Source: Streptococcus pantholopis (GTDB lineage: Bacteria; Bacillota; Bacilli; Lactobacillales; Streptococcaceae). From it: DNA of 64,000 nucleotides. Within the stretch, counting starts at the first letter, position 1; each line of letters begins with the position of its first letter. The translations under genes were made by a program, and so were the position numbers. This document shows positions 30,795 through 41,227 of the stretch, piece by piece. The stretch lies in contig NZ_CP014699.1 in the NCBI RefSeq assembly GCF_001642085.1, positions 992,001 to 1,056,000 of the forward strand, written 5' to 3'. The notes beneath the pieces were generated by a model. The model did no database searches. It saw only the letters and a program-made list of their open reading frames with translations, and was not told the origin of the DNA.

Positions 30795-31448
30795 TCATAA
30801 TTCAACGATTTTGCCGGTTTTCAGATAAACAATCCATTCACAGATATTGCGGGCATAATCACCAATACGTTCCAGATACATCAAAACCTGAAAATATTCT
30901 TTGCCGGCAAACACAACATCGGGCGATTTGCGGATTTCTTCCACCGCTAAATTTTGGATATCAATAAAATGATTGTCAATAATTTCATCGGAAGCAGCGA
31001 TTTCATAAGCCTTTTTGTCATCACCTTGAATATAAGCGTTCAAAGCTTCTTCTACCATGCGTTTAACAGCTTTGCCCATCTCATTGATTTTCTCTTCAAC
31101 AACCGTGATTCTTTCCTCACCCTTCATCCGGATGGTTGCTTTAGCAATAGAGGAAGCATGGTCTCCCATACGCTCAATATCACTGGAGGCTTTTAAAACA
31201 GTGATAACTGTTCTCAAATCATGGGAAACCGGCTGCTGCAAGGCAATAATTTCCAGTGATTTTCTTTCTAGTTTTGTCTCCAGTTCATTAATAATATCAT
31301 CTTCTTCGATAATCTCTTTAGCCAATTCACGATCATGGCTGACAAAAGCCCGGACAGTTTTATTAATCTGTCCGGAAACCTCTATCCCCATGGAATAAAA
31401 TTGATTGTGCAGTTTTTCCAGTTCTTCATCAAACTTTGTTCTTAACAT
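30795..31448 (-). CDS. phoU: Phosphate signalling protein PhoU
   Basis: 217 residues made of two similar three-helix bundles, each with an E-x-x-x-D metal-binding pattern (SSDIERMGDHASSIAKA and LERIGDYARNICEW). PhoU restrains phosphate uptake through the Pst transporter and its sensor. It is the last pst gene, nine bases after pstB2. Confidence 0.95.
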   Translation of the reverse strand: MLRTKFDEELEKLHNQFYSMGIEVSGQINKTVRAFVSHDRELAKEIIEEDDIINELETKLERKSLEIIALQQPVSHDLRTVITVLKASSDIERMGDHASSIAKATIRMKGEERITVVEEKINEMGKAVKRMVEEALNAYIQGDDKKAYEIAASDEIIDNHFIDIQNLAVEEIRKSPDVVFAGKEYFQVLMYLERIGDYARNICEWIVYLKTGKIVEL

Positions 31449-31457
31449 TAACTTCTC

Positions 31458-32216
31458 CTATCCAAATTTTCCTGTAATATAGTCTTCTGTTTCCTGTTTT
31501 TGCGGATTCAGGAACATTTCCTTAGTGTCACCGTATTCGATTAAATCGCCCGAAAGGAAAAATCCGGTACGGTTAGAAATGCGTGAAGCCTGCTGCATGG
31601 AACGGGTAACAACAATCATTGTATATTTATCCTTAAGGCCGTAAAGCGTATCCTCTATCTTTCCCGCCGAAATCGGATCCAGAGCCGATGTCGGCTCATC
31701 CATAAGGATAACCTTTGCACTGGTCGCTAAAACTCTGGCGATACAGACCCGCTGCTGCTGGCCTCCTGATAAGCTCAGAGCTGAATCATGAAGCCTGTCT
31801 TTTACCTCGTCCCATATTGAAGCACCTTGCAGAGAGCTCTCAACAGCTTCATCCAATGTCTGCTTATTTTTTACACCTTTTAACCGCAAACCGTAAACAA
31901 CATTTTCATAGATGGTCATAGGGAAGGGATTTGGCTGCTGAAAGACCATGCCGATTTCTTTGCGCAGCTCTACAGTATCTGTTCTCGGACTGTAAATATT
32001 GTGGCCGTTATATTCGATTGACCCTGTCAGGGTGACCTCAGGATTGAGATCGCCCATTCTGTTAATTGCGCGTAAAAGAGTTGATTTTCCTGAACCTGAA
32101 GGCCCTATGAGAGAAGTAATTTCATTAGGATAGAAATCCAGCGAAACGTTTTTTAAAGCCTTTTTTTCATTATAATAAACAGACAAATCATTGATTTTTA
32201 AAATTGGTTCTGTCAT
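31458..32216 (-). CDS. pstB: Phosphate ABC transporter ATPase PstB (copy 2)
   Basis: 252 residues. Walker [12 protein letters not shown], signature [15 protein letters not shown] and Walker [14 protein letters not shown]. One of two adjacent PstB paralogues, a common arrangement in streptococci. It hydrolyses ATP to drive phosphate import through PstCA. Confidence 0.95.
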   Translation of the reverse strand: MTEPILKINDLSVYYNEKKALKNVSLDFYPNEITSLIGPSGSGKSTLLRAINRMGDLNPEVTLTGSIEYNGHNIYSPRTDTVELRKEIGMVFQQPNPFPMTIYENVVYGLRLKGVKNKQTLDEAVESSLQGASIWDEVKDRLHDSALSLSGGQQQRVCIARVLATSAKVILMDEPTSALDPISAGKIEDTLYGLKDKYTMIVVTRSMQQASRISNRTGFFLSGDLIEYGDTKEMFLNPQKQETEDYITGKFG

Positions 32217-32227
32217 TTCTTACCTTT

Positions 32228-33031
32228 CTATCCAAAGTGTCCGGAAACATAATCGCTGGTAGAACGTAATTTAGCATTTTGGAAGACATCATTGGTTTTG
32301 TCGTATTCAATTAAGTCTCCCAGATAAAAGAAGGCTGTATAATCACTGGCACGGGCTGCTTGCTGCATATTATGCGTCACAATGATGATGGTATAGTCTT
32401 TCCTCAGTTCAAACATTGTTTCTTCCAGCTGCACAGTAGCAATAGGATCCAGAGCTGAAGCCGGCTCGTCCATAAGAAGAATATCAGGTTTAACAGAAAT
32501 AGCACGGGCAATGCAGAGGCGCTGCTGTTGACCGCCAGAAAGCATCAGGGCCGATTTATGTAAATCATCCTTAACCTGATCCCAAAGCGCTGCCTGCTTT
32601 AATGACGTTTCAACAATTTCGTCTAAAACATGTTTATCTTTAACGCCAGCACGTTCATGCGCAAACGTGATATTTTTATAGACTGATTTGGCAAAAGGAT
32701 TGGGACGCTGAAAGACCATACCGATATGCTTGCGCATCTCGTAAACATTGATTTCAGGCCGGTTGACATCAATCCCTTCATAAAGTACCTCACCTGTCAC
32801 CCGAGCAATATCGATCGTATCATTCATGCGGTTAAGACTGCGCAGATAGGTTGATTTCCCTGAACCTGAAGGTCCGATGAGAGCTGTAATTTTATTTTTT
32901 TCAAATTGCATGTCTATACCTTTAATCGACTCATTATTACCGTAGTAAACATGCAGATTTTTTGTTTCTAAAGCAATTTTATCCTGAGAAAAAGTGATAA
33001 TGTGCTTTTCATTCCAATTATATTCAGTCAC
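32228..33031 (-). CDS. pstB: Phosphate ABC transporter ATPase PstB (copy 1)
   Basis: 267 residues from a GTG start with AAGGAG seven bases upstream. Walker [27 protein letters not shown] and [12 protein letters not shown]. It has a 14-residue N-terminal extension relative to copy 2. Its ribosome site abuts the end of the repeat cluster that separates it from pstA, so its expression may differ from that of pstSCA. Confidence 0.94.
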   Translation of the reverse strand: MTEYNWNEKHIITFSQDKIALETKNLHVYYGNNESIKGIDMQFEKNKITALIGPSGSGKSTYLRSLNRMNDTIDIARVTGEVLYEGIDVNRPEINVYEMRKHIGMVFQRPNPFAKSVYKNITFAHERAGVKDKHVLDEIVETSLKQAALWDQVKDDLHKSALMLSGGQQQRLCIARAISVKPDILLMDEPASALDPIATVQLEETMFELRKDYTIIIVTHNMQQAARASDYTAFFYLGDLIEYDKTNDVFQNAKLRSTSDYVSGHFG

Positions 33032-33049
33032 TGCTTTTCTCCTTAAAGC

Positions 33050-33542
33050 AAGATATAAAGCCCGTTAAGAATGCATCTGAAAATAGGGGCCTAGTCCGAT
33101 GTATCGGCTTCGAAACACAAGGCTGGGAGATCCTTTTTCTGAGCTTTTCAGGGCGTGTCCAATTCAGCAAGATACAAAGCCCATTTAAAAATCCATAGGA
33201 AAATGGCGGTAAGTCCGAAATCTATGATTTAGCAGACGCACCCCTGCCAGGACGACTAGAAAGGTGCGGTCGGCTGTTAAGACGACAAAACTTTCAGACG
33301 GCTACGGCTGGCGGTAAGTCCGAAATCTATGATTTAGCAGACGCACCCCTGCCAGGACGACTAGAAAGGTGCGGTCGGCTGTTAAGACGACAAAACTTTC
33401 AGACGGCTACGGCTGGCGGTAAGTCCGAAATCTATGATTTAGCAGACGCACCCCTGCCAAGACGACTAGGATTGTTTAGCTATATACTTGCATCACGCTG
33501 ACAGGTATCGTTTTCATTAGGATTTCAGGGAATGTTCAGTTC
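33050..33542. repeat. Dispersed repeat cluster A, inside the pst operon
   Basis: It fills the pstA-pstB gap. One element of the short type (33050-33165) is followed by a longer one (33169-33542). The second contains a 105-bp unit present twice without any difference (33205-33309, 33310-33414) and once partially (33415-33470). Each element begins AAGATA(C/T)AAAGCCC and ends near GTTCAGTTC or GTCCAATTC. Clusters B and C share these ends and the 105-bp unit. The unit can fold through CGCACC/GGTGCG. Confidence 0.85.
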
Positions 33543-33561
33543 TTTCCGAAATGAACTCTAA

Positions 33562-34449
33562 TTAAGAAGCTGAGGTTAACTTTTCATGAAGCTTTCTGCC
33601 GATGAATCGGGCCGAGAGATTGAAAAGTAAAATAAAGACCAGCAAAACTGCGGCGCTACCTTCTGAGACCTGAGTAGCATCAGGAATCGTCCCCTCACTG
33701 TTGACCTTCCAAATATGGACAGCCAAGGTCTCTGACTGGCGGAAAATGGAAATCGGACTGGTGATACTGAGGGGATTCCAATTAGACCAGTCCAAAGCAG
33801 GTGCAGACTGACCGGCAGTGTAAATCAGCGCAGCAGCCTCACCGAAAATACGGCCTGAAGCAAGGACAATTCCTGTAACAATTCCCGGAAGTGCTTCTGG
33901 CACAACCACATGAAGCACGGTCTCCCACCGCGAAATTCCTAAAGCAAGACCGGCTTCCCGCTGAGTGTGGTGCACAGTCCGCAGGCTGTCTTCAACATTT
34001 CGTGTCATCATCGGAAGATTAAAAACAGTTAAAGCGAGAGCTCCGGAAATAATTGAAAAACCATAACCAAATTGAACGACAAAAATCAGATAGCCGAAAA
34101 GCCCGACAACAACCGAAGGCAGTGAAGATAGTATCTCAATACAAGTCCTGATAAAATTTATTACCGGTCCTTTTTTAGCGTACTCTGCCAAATAAATCCC
34201 GGCTCCCATCGACAGCGGCACTGAGATGATAAGTGTCACCACCAGCAGAAAGAAAGAATTATAGAGCTGAATGCCAATGCCGCCGCCGGCTTCATAAGAA
34301 GAGGAACGGCCTGTTAAAAACTGCCAGTTGACATTGGGTAAGCCCCGAACAAGAATATAAAGCAATAAGGAAGTAAGGATAATAACAATAATAGCAGCGA
34401 TTGTATAGAGAACCCCTGTAGCTAATTTGTCGATTTTTTTAGCGTGCAT
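33562..34449 (-). CDS. pstA: Phosphate ABC transporter permease PstA
   Basis: 295 residues with six membrane segments; the coupling motif EAGLALGISRWETVLHVVVP is near residue 190. It forms the channel with PstC. It overlaps pstC by 11 bp. Twenty bases after its stop the repeat cluster begins. Confidence 0.95.
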   Translation of the reverse strand: MHAKKIDKLATGVLYTIAAIIVIILTSLLLYILVRGLPNVNWQFLTGRSSSYEAGGGIGIQLYNSFFLLVVTLIISVPLSMGAGIYLAEYAKKGPVINFIRTCIEILSSLPSVVVGLFGYLIFVVQFGYGFSIISGALALTVFNLPMMTRNVEDSLRTVHHTQREAGLALGISRWETVLHVVVPEALPGIVTGIVLASGRIFGEAAALIYTAGQSAPALDWSNWNPLSITSPISIFRQSETLAVHIWKVNSEGTIPDATQVSEGSAAVLLVFILLFNLSARFIGRKLHEKLTSAS

Positions 34450-35374
34450 AGTTTTTCTTACCTTCCCTTGTAATCATTTTAATCAAAGTATTAAAAGCCA
34501 GACTCATCAGCAGCAATACTAAAGCCAGTGACCACAGAACATTATTTTCAACGGTCCCCATAACAGTATTCCCAATCCCCATAGTCAGGACTGAAGTCAG
34601 GGTTGCTGCCGGAGTGACAAGCGAAGTCGGCATAACAGCAGAGTTACCAACAACCATTTGAATCGCTAAAGCCTCACCAAAAGCACGGGCCATACCGAAA
34701 ACAACAGCTGTAAAAATGCCGGGTCTGGCTGCATTTAAAATAACCCGCCAGATTGTTTGCCAGCGTGTAGCCCCCATAGCAAGACTGGCTTCTTTATAAT
34801 GTCTGGGAACAGCTTTAAGGCTGTCAACTGTCATAAAAGTTACGGTCGGCAAAATCATCACAAAAAGGACAAAAACACCTGACAGAATGCCAAAGCCCGT
34901 TCCGCCAAAAATCGAACGAACAAAAGGAACAATCACCTGCAAACCGATAAAGCCATAAACGACTGAGGGGATGCCGACAAGCAGTTCAACGGCTGGCTGT
35001 AATATTTTTGCTCCGTATTTAGGTGAAATCTCTGTCATAAAGACTGCAGCGCCAATTGCAAAGGGTGTAGCAATCAAGGCTGACAGAATGGTGACAATAA
35101 AGGAACCCAAAATCATTGGCAGAGCTCCCAGCAGCGGCTGACCGGAAGCATCTTTAACATTGGGCTGCCACTGCGTTCCAAAAAGAAATTTGAAAGGATT
35201 GATTTTATTGACAAAAAATGTAGACAGTCCTTTCTGCGCTACAAAAATCAAAATCATAGCGACAATAAAGACAATTAATATTAAACAAAGAAAGGTGATC
35301 GTTTTGCCCAATTTTTCTAAACGGGAATTCTTAGAAGGGGACACCAGCTTTTTAGCAAGCTCTTGTTTTTGCAT
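34439..35374 (-). CDS. pstC: Phosphate ABC transporter permease PstC
   Basis: 311 residues from the ATG at 35374, chosen because GAGGAG lies seven bases before it and the upstream in-frame extension of 26 codons has no ribosome site. Six membrane segments; EASLAMGATRWQTIWRVILN is the coupling loop. Confidence 0.94.
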   Translation of the reverse strand: MQKQELAKKLVSPSKNSRLEKLGKTITFLCLILIVFIVAMILIFVAQKGLSTFFVNKINPFKFLFGTQWQPNVKDASGQPLLGALPMILGSFIVTILSALIATPFAIGAAVFMTEISPKYGAKILQPAVELLVGIPSVVYGFIGLQVIVPFVRSIFGGTGFGILSGVFVLFVMILPTVTFMTVDSLKAVPRHYKEASLAMGATRWQTIWRVILNAARPGIFTAVVFGMARAFGEALAIQMVVGNSAVMPTSLVTPAATLTSVLTMGIGNTVMGTVENNVLWSLALVLLLMSLAFNTLIKMITREGKKNYAR

Positions 35375-35475
35375 AGTTAACTCCTCATAAAAGATATTAA
35401 CGCCTTTAACAGGAAAAAGATGAATTGAATCTATCGCAAGTTCTTCTATCATTCACTTGCCTTGGCTTAAAACTG

Positions 35476-36348
35476 TCACTTAGGCCGGACGGTTCCATCG
35501 GCACTTTTGACAACCTTCATGTCATTCATGGAAATATAGCCCATACTGACAACAATGCCATCTTGAACATCATCCGACATCATGTAGTCTAAAAATTCCT
35601 TAGTGAGCCCGGTTGGTTCCCCCTTAGTGTACATATGTTCGTAAGACCAAAGCGGCCAATCGTTAGTTGTAACATTTTCAACTGTAGCTGAAAAACCATT
35701 GAGTTTCATACTTTTGACCGAATCATCAACATAAGCAAAAGCCAAGTATGAAATCGCTCCAGGTGTCTGGGAAATAATGCTTTTTACCATACCGTTTGAG
35801 TCCTGTTCCTGACTTTGCTGGGCTGATTTCCCATCCATCACAATATTGTCAAAAGTCGAACGTGATCCGGAACTGGCTGCTCGATTAATAACTGAGATCT
35901 CCAAATCCTTTCCGCCCACCTGCTTCCAGTTCGTGTATTCTCCGGTAAAGATTTTTTGCAGCTGTTCTATTGTCAGATCTGAAACATCCACTTCCTTATT
36001 GACAATTACAGCCAGGCCTGCAACGCCTACCTGGTGATCGACCAGCTTGCTGGCATCAATACCGTCTTTCTCTTCGGCAAAAACATCACTATTGCCAATT
36101 TGCACAGCCCCGGACTGAACCTGAGACAGGCCTGTACCGGATCCGCCACCTTGGACATTAACCGTTTTGCCGATATTAATATGCGAAAACTCATCCGATG
36201 CAGCTTCAACTAAAGGCTGCAGAGCCGTCGAACCAACACTGGTTATTGACTGGCCTCGGTCAATCCAGCTGGAACAGGCTGTTAGGATAAACAGGCTGAC
36301 CCCCGCTAAAGCAAGCAGAGTTAATGTGTGATTCTTTTTTAATTTCAT
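35476..36348 (-). CDS. pstS: Phosphate-binding lipoprotein PstS
   Basis: 290 residues from the ATG at 36348, which has AGGAAT upstream; an extension of nine codons does not. Lipobox LTAC near residue 22. Phosphate-binding motifs include [24 protein letters not shown] and [14 protein letters not shown]. First gene of the pst operon. Confidence 0.95.
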   Translation of the reverse strand: MKLKKNHTLTLLALAGVSLFILTACSSWIDRGQSITSVGSTALQPLVEAASDEFSHINIGKTVNVQGGGSGTGLSQVQSGAVQIGNSDVFAEEKDGIDASKLVDHQVGVAGLAVIVNKEVDVSDLTIEQLQKIFTGEYTNWKQVGGKDLEISVINRAASSGSRSTFDNIVMDGKSAQQSQEQDSNGMVKSIISQTPGAISYLAFAYVDDSVKSMKLNGFSATVENVTTNDWPLWSYEHMYTKGEPTGLTKEFLDYMMSDDVQDGIVVSMGYISMNDMKVVKSADGTVRPK

Positions 36349-36411
36349 TGGTTCATTCCTATTCATCATTATCAAAAAATCATTTCATGAAGCTAGCATC
36401 TTCATACTCAA

Positions 36412-36417
36412 ATAGTA
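36412..36417 (-). promoter_or_regulatory. Extended -10 of the pst operon
   Basis: TGTTACTAT on the minus strand about 65 bases before the pstS ATG. The -35 is poor, consistent with activator dependence; I cannot name a Pho-type operator. Confidence 0.45.
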
Positions 36418-36480
36418 ACATAACTGACTGGCCTTTGCAAAGAGCTTTCTTACTTTAAATGAAATTGTATTCAATAACAG

Positions 36481-37791
36481 TTAAGCATTAAAACGGAGCC
36501 CTTTGGGGAAATAATTTTTAACCGTATTATTAACAACTTTTGCAAACCCAAGTCCATTTCCTTTGACACATAACTGGTACCAGCCATTGGGATAGTTTCC
36601 TTCTAAGAAAATAATATTTCCCGCAGCATAAGACTTGAACTGTTCTATATCAATTTCAACAGACTGTTCTACGTCATGCTGAGCTAAAGCTAAACCTAAA
36701 GCAAAGGAGGGCTCAAAACGCTTTTTCTTAAAAGTCCCTAAATGCAGGCCGTTTCGAGCAATTTTCAAGCCGGACAAATCCGGCAGGCCTAAAGGAAGAA
36801 GGTAGAGATGGCTGCCAAATGTCTGGAGAAGTCCCTCTAAAGGGCGCTTTAAGTGTTTAGCTGCAAATTCCTGCCAGAGCGCAAGTTCTTCTCTGTTTAA
36901 ATTAGACCGGCCTGACCGAACAGGGAATACCTGCTTCTCTCTTTGGTCCTTGAATTTTGCGATAAACTGTCCCTCACCCTTAAAATGATGTGGGTACATA
37001 CGTGCTGTTTCCGGCAGACCGACACCGCCTGTCATACCATTTATTTTAGGGACATTGACGATACTCAGCGTGTCATACTGCTGTAAAAGCCAGTTGGCTA
37101 TTTCTTCATTTTCTTCTAAAGACCAGGTGCAGGTTGAATAAACTAAACTTCCGCCGTAGGCCAGCATAGGCATCGCTTCGCTCAAAATTTGTTTTTGGAG
37201 TTTTGCATACTCGGCCGGTAAGGTCCTGTGCCAGCGGCGGATAGCTTGAGGTTCTTTTCGGAACATTCCTTCACCGGAACAAGGAGCATCCAAAACGATA
37301 AGATCAAAATAATGTTTAAAGGTTTTAGCCAGCTTTCGTACAGATTCATTAGTGACAATGACATTCTGGGCCCCGAAACGCTCAATATTTTCGACAAGAC
37401 TTTTGCTGCGCTTTGCAGAAATCTCATTGCTGACAAGCAGGCCGGTGTTCCCCAAGTAAGCCAGCAAGTGCGTAGACTTGCCGCCGGGTGCAGCTGCTAA
37501 ATCTAGAACTTTCATACCTTTTTGCGGAGCCGCTACCTGTCCGACCATCTGAGCAGCAGGCTCTTGTGAATAGACTAAGCCAGTGACATGCTCAGCTGAC
37601 TTCCCAGAAATTTTGCCATAATGCCCCCACGGTGTATGAGGGATAGCGTGACTAAAATGCTGCTGAGCGGCCTTAAGAGGATTAGTCCGAAAAGCAGAAA
37701 CGGGTTCTTCTTCCAAACTGGTAAAAAAAGCTTCTGCCTCTTCCCCCAAGATCTGCCGATAGTTTTTAATAAATGATTCAGGTAATCTCAT
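36481..37791 (-). CDS. RsmF/RsmB-type RNA cytosine-C5 methyltransferase
   Basis: 436 residues. The SAM site is KVLDLAAAPGGKSTHL near residue 95. The two catalytic cysteines of the family are in LDAPCSGEGMFRKEP and VYSTCTWSLEENEE. A C-terminal PUA-like region (FKSYAAGNIIFLEGNYPNGW) is present. It probably modifies rRNA or tRNA in the cytoplasm. Confidence 0.92.
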   Translation of the reverse strand: MRLPESFIKNYRQILGEEAEAFFTSLEEEPVSAFRTNPLKAAQQHFSHAIPHTPWGHYGKISGKSAEHVTGLVYSQEPAAQMVGQVAAPQKGMKVLDLAAAPGGKSTHLLAYLGNTGLLVSNEISAKRSKSLVENIERFGAQNVIVTNESVRKLAKTFKHYFDLIVLDAPCSGEGMFRKEPQAIRRWHRTLPAEYAKLQKQILSEAMPMLAYGGSLVYSTCTWSLEENEEIANWLLQQYDTLSIVNVPKINGMTGGVGLPETARMYPHHFKGEGQFIAKFKDQREKQVFPVRSGRSNLNREELALWQEFAAKHLKRPLEGLLQTFGSHLYLLPLGLPDLSGLKIARNGLHLGTFKKKRFEPSFALGLALAQHDVEQSVEIDIEQFKSYAAGNIIFLEGNYPNGWYQLCVKGNGLGFAKVVNNTVKNYFPKGLRFNA

Positions 37792-37823
37792 ATAAATATA
37801 TTTTTATATTTCCTCTTGCATTC

Positions 37824-38582
37824 CTACTTTATAAACTGCTTAATAGCCTTTAATTTTTGCTTAGGAACAAACATAATCATTTGTCTGTTTTTAAAATCAG
37901 GCGTCTGTCCGTCAAGGGTCAGCAGCTGATAACCCAGCTTTTCTCCCATAATAAAGGCAGCCGCATAATCCCAAGGCTGAATGAAAGAAAAATAAGCTAA
38001 TAAACGGCCAGACATCACCTGCGACATACTGATTCCAGCTCCGCCGTAAATGCGGACCCCCAATGTTTGGCGGGCTAGGTCACGGATTCCGTGCACATTC
38101 TCAGCAAACATACTGGAATTAGCACTGATTAAGGAGCGATTAAAGGGTTTGTCCTGATAAGGAAGCATTTTTTTATCATTGGCATAAACATCAAACTGTC
38201 CGCCTCCAGCATAGAGAACATCCTTTATGACATCATAAATAAGACCAAAGCGACCGACTCCGTCTTCATAGTATGCAATCATAACAGCAAAATTTTCCCC
38301 CTGCACAATAAAATTGACGGTGCCATCAATAGGGTCTAAAATCCAAACATGACCGTCTGTAATAGGATGTCGGACACCGTTCTCTTCTGCCATCACATTG
38401 TCTTTGGGGTAGGCCGATTTTATTTTGGCAATCAGCAAATCTTGTGCAGCTTTATCCAGATTAGTGACCAGATCATCAAACTGTGTTTTTTCTTCTATTT
38501 TGAGCTTTTCAGCCATGGCCGAGCGGATAAACTGTCCAGCTTCCCGAATGATTGTTTTTGCAAATGTAAATTTAGTTTCCAA
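37824..38582 (-). CDS. Inositol monophosphatase family protein
   Basis: 252 residues. Metal-binding motifs DPIDGTVNF and the upstream EENG are present, with [12 protein letters not shown] near residue 205. Members hydrolyse inositol phosphate, NADP or other small phosphates; the substrate here is unknown. It overlaps the UPF0223 gene by 11 bp, suggesting coupling with the spxA operon. Confidence 0.9.
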   Translation of the reverse strand: METKFTFAKTIIREAGQFIRSAMAEKLKIEEKTQFDDLVTNLDKAAQDLLIAKIKSAYPKDNVMAEENGVRHPITDGHVWILDPIDGTVNFIVQGENFAVMIAYYEDGVGRFGLIYDVIKDVLYAGGGQFDVYANDKKMLPYQDKPFNRSLISANSSMFAENVHGIRDLARQTLGVRIYGGAGISMSQVMSGRLLAYFSFIQPWDYAAAFIMGEKLGYQLLTLDGQTPDFKNRQMIMFVPKQKLKAIKQFIK

Positions 38583-38850
38583 GAGAAATAAATCCCTTTC
38601 CTCTTTCTTTTGCTGCTTTTACAGCCTTGTATATTGAATAGCCGCTGCTTCGTTTAAAGTCACGGTCAATTGTTTTTTCCTGAGCTTTGCTTGTAACAAC
38701 CTGTTTAAAAGCAGTGTAAGTCTCCAGTAAGGCCGCAGCGGAAACCTTGCTTTCGTAAGCTTTTTCAACTTGATTCAAAAAATAAAGCACTGATATGATT
38801 TCTTCAGTGCTCCAGTTTGTATCGAGCGGATAACTATAATTCTTACTCAT
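38572..38850 (-). CDS. UPF0223 family protein
   Basis: 92 residues from the ATG at 38850, preceded by [30 protein letters not shown] at the N-terminus is the family signature (given here from about residue 5). Function unknown. Sits between spxA and the inositol monophosphatase with overlaps at both ends, a conserved streptococcal trio. Confidence 0.88.
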   Translation of the reverse strand: MSKNYSYPLDTNWSTEEIISVLYFLNQVEKAYESKVSAAALLETYTAFKQVVTSKAQEKTIDRDFKRSSGYSIYKAVKAAKERGKGFISLGN

Positions 38851-39256
38851 CTTCTCCCTCAATCTCAGCTCTTATAGTTGCCTGACGCAACTCCTGTTTA
38901 CGGTAATCCCGCGATAAAAAGGCACGAATCTCATCTTCATTAAAACCAATCTGCATCCGCTTCTTATCCATGATAATTGGGCGGCGCAAAAGACCGGGAT
39001 TTTCTGCGATCAGCTGAATCAGGGCAGAAACAGACAGTTCATCCACATCAACATCCAGCTTCTGGAAAACTTTTGACCGTCTGGAAATGATGTCTTCTGT
39101 CCCATTTTCAGTAAATGATAAAATCTTCAGTAATTCCTCACGACTGAGCGGGCTTGTAATGATATTGTGCTCTTCAAACACAACTTTATGCTTTTTGAGC
39201 CAGGTTCGTGCCTTGCGGCAGCTAGTGCAGCTAGGTGATAAAAATAAGGTAACCAT
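38843..39256 (-). CDS. spxA: Spx-family regulator
   Basis: 137 residues. The redox switch CTSC at residues 10-13 ([10 protein letters not shown]) and the [20 protein letters not shown] segment (cited in part) are typical of Spx. It binds RNA polymerase alpha and activates oxidative-stress genes. Streptococci usually have two Spx proteins; the neighbourhood suggests the SpxA/SpxA1 type. It is 43 bp from ribF. Confidence 0.92.
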   Translation of the reverse strand: MVTLFLSPSCTSCRKARTWLKKHKVVFEEHNIITSPLSREELLKILSFTENGTEDIISRRSKVFQKLDVDVDELSVSALIQLIAENPGLLRRPIIMDKKRMQIGFNEDEIRAFLSRDYRKQELRQATIRAEIEGEDE

Positions 39257-39299
39257 TCTTTGCCTCTTAACTATTCCTTACTGATTATTATACAAGATT

Positions 39300-40232
39300 T
39301 TATAGTTCTTGGCTATTCTTTTTCCAAGACAGTGCCTTTTCCTTATCGGAATGCAGCTGAGCTACCAAGGCTTCAGCCCCATCAAACTTAACCATCTCAC
39401 GGATTTTTTCCAGCCAGATAATCTCAAGCACTTCACCGTAAATATCCTCTTCAAAATCAAAAATATGGGCCTCCAGCCGCAGTTCGGTTCCGCCAAAAGT
39501 CATATTTTTGCCAATACTGGTCATGGATCGGTATGTTTTGCCATTAATCAGAACATCGGAAACATAGACACCGTCAGAGGGCAGAAAAGTCCGATCCAAG
39601 GGAGCCAGATTTGCTGTCGGAAAGCCGATTGTCCGCCCGCGTGCATCGCCGTGTACAACCAGTCCACGCGTTGAGAAAGTATAACCCAGCAAATCGTTGG
39701 CTTCTGATACTGCTCCAGAAGTCAGAAGATTTCGGATACGGGTTGAGCTGACTTTTTCCTGATTTTTCTGAACCTCTTCTACTGTCACAACTTTACCATT
39801 AAAGTGCTGCTTCAAAAAGTTTCCGTCAGCACGGTCATGGCCAAATTTGTAGTCAAAACCAATCACAACTGCTTTTGCATGAAAGGCAGCAATATACTGT
39901 TCAATAAAGTCTTCTGCCGACAGCTGTGAGAAATGGCTTGTAAAATTCAGCAGATAAAGCTTGTCAACACCATATTCAGCAAACTTCGCATAACGTTTTT
40001 GCGGATAAGTCAAATGAAGTAAAAGCTCAGGATTAAAACGCACAAATGCTAAACGAGGCGATTCAGGAAAGGTCAAAACTACGACCTTTAGCGAATCGCG
40101 CGCTGCGATTTCTTTTGCCTTTTCAAATAAGGCCTTGTGGCCTAAATGCAGGCCGTCAAAATAACCCAAAACAAGGACAGTATCAGCACGCTCATTAATT
40201 TCTGTATAATTCTTAATCTCTTGGATTTCCAT
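39300..40232 (-). CDS. ribF: Bifunctional riboflavin kinase / FAD synthetase
   Basis: 310 residues. The N-terminal adenylyltransferase domain has LGYFDGLHLGHKALF (HxGH) near residue 24 and SSTRIRNLL. The C-terminal kinase has GRTIGFPTANL near residue 210. Makes FMN and FAD from riboflavin. Seventeen bases after truB, its usual partner. Confidence 0.95.
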   Translation of the reverse strand: MEIQEIKNYTEINERADTVLVLGYFDGLHLGHKALFEKAKEIAARDSLKVVVLTFPESPRLAFVRFNPELLLHLTYPQKRYAKFAEYGVDKLYLLNFTSHFSQLSAEDFIEQYIAAFHAKAVVIGFDYKFGHDRADGNFLKQHFNGKVVTVEEVQKNQEKVSSTRIRNLLTSGAVSEANDLLGYTFSTRGLVVHGDARGRTIGFPTANLAPLDRTFLPSDGVYVSDVLINGKTYRSMTSIGKNMTFGGTELRLEAHIFDFEEDIYGEVLEIIWLEKIREMVKFDGAEALVAQLHSDKEKALSWKKNSQEL

Positions 40233-40249
40233 CTTATTTCCGTTCTAAA

Positions 40250-41134
40250 TTAAACAAAGACCTTATGCGGTTTATATTTTCCTTCATCGTATGCTCTTAA
40301 AACAGCCAGCAGCCTATCCTGATAAAAGCCGGCTAAGAGCTTTTCCTGTCTTTCCAGTTGAACTTTGCGCCCATGCGCCAAATCATCAGCCTGTTCCTGA
40401 TTTAAGTCAACAAAGGGTAAATGTCGCACTCCATACTCTAAGGGGAGTAAAAAGGAAAAATCATTATTTTCGACCTGCTTTTGAATTGCTGAGAGGGTGC
40501 GGGCCTCTTCAAGTTCTAAACCTGAAGAGGCTGTCCGTTCAAGAAAAGACATGTGGCTGGCGTATCCTAATGCTGCACCTAAGTCCACTGCTAAAGTCCG
40601 GACATAAGTCCCCTTGCTGCATGACAATCTAAATGAAAAAGAACAGGTGCCATCCTCAAAAGTCAGAGGACTTGTGCGGATAAATTCGTAAACAGATACC
40701 TGACGCACTGGCCGCTCTACAGTTTCTCCCCTGCGGGCATAATCATACAGTCTGCGGCCTTTAACTTTGACTGCTGAATACATAGGCGGTTTCTGTTCAA
40801 TACGGCCGATAAAAGTCTGCATAGCCTGATCTACAGTCTTTTCATTTAAGTCGTCTGTCACCGGTGTCCTGTCTACTAGCTGACCGCCGGCATCTTCTGT
40901 CGTTGTCGAAAAACCAAGGGTAATCCGACCCTGGTAAACTTTACCGCTATCCATCATATATTCGATAATTCTGGTTGCTTTGCCGACAGCGATTGGTAAA
41001 ACACCGACAACATCAGGATCAAGCGTTCCGCCATGCCCAATCTTTTTTTCCTGCAATATTTTACGCAGTTTCAAAACAGCATCATTGGAGGTCATGCCTG
41101 CTTCTTTTTTCAAATTGATAATTCCAGTAATCAT
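40250..41134 (-). CDS. truB: tRNA pseudouridine-55 synthase
   Basis: 294 residues. The catalytic Asp is in [18 protein letters not shown] (about residue 40), and [12 protein letters not shown] opens the protein. Modifies U55 of tRNAs. Confidence 0.96.
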   Translation of the reverse strand: MITGIINLKKEAGMTSNDAVLKLRKILQEKKIGHGGTLDPDVVGVLPIAVGKATRIIEYMMDSGKVYQGRITLGFSTTTEDAGGQLVDRTPVTDDLNEKTVDQAMQTFIGRIEQKPPMYSAVKVKGRRLYDYARRGETVERPVRQVSVYEFIRTSPLTFEDGTCSFSFRLSCSKGTYVRTLAVDLGAALGYASHMSFLERTASSGLELEEARTLSAIQKQVENNDFSFLLPLEYGVRHLPFVDLNQEQADDLAHGRKVQLERQEKLLAGFYQDRLLAVLRAYDEGKYKPHKVFV

Positions 41135-41174
41135 AATTTACATTATAGCTTATTTTTCATTTTTTGCCTACGCT

Positions 41175-41206
41175 AAAAGGCATTCAGAAAAATCCAAATG
41201 CCTTTT
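41175..41206 (-). terminator. Terminator of the glucosyltransferase gene
   Basis: AAAAGGCATT (41175-41184) and AATGCCTTTT (41197-41206) form a 10-bp stem about 20 bases after the gtf stop. Short T-run. Confidence 0.75.
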
Positions 41207-41227
41207 AAAGCTTATTTTTTCTAATGT

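Noticed and set aside
33205..33470. Possible CRISPR array
   Set aside because: Units are 105 bp, contiguous and identical with no unique spacers, and no cas genes are present.
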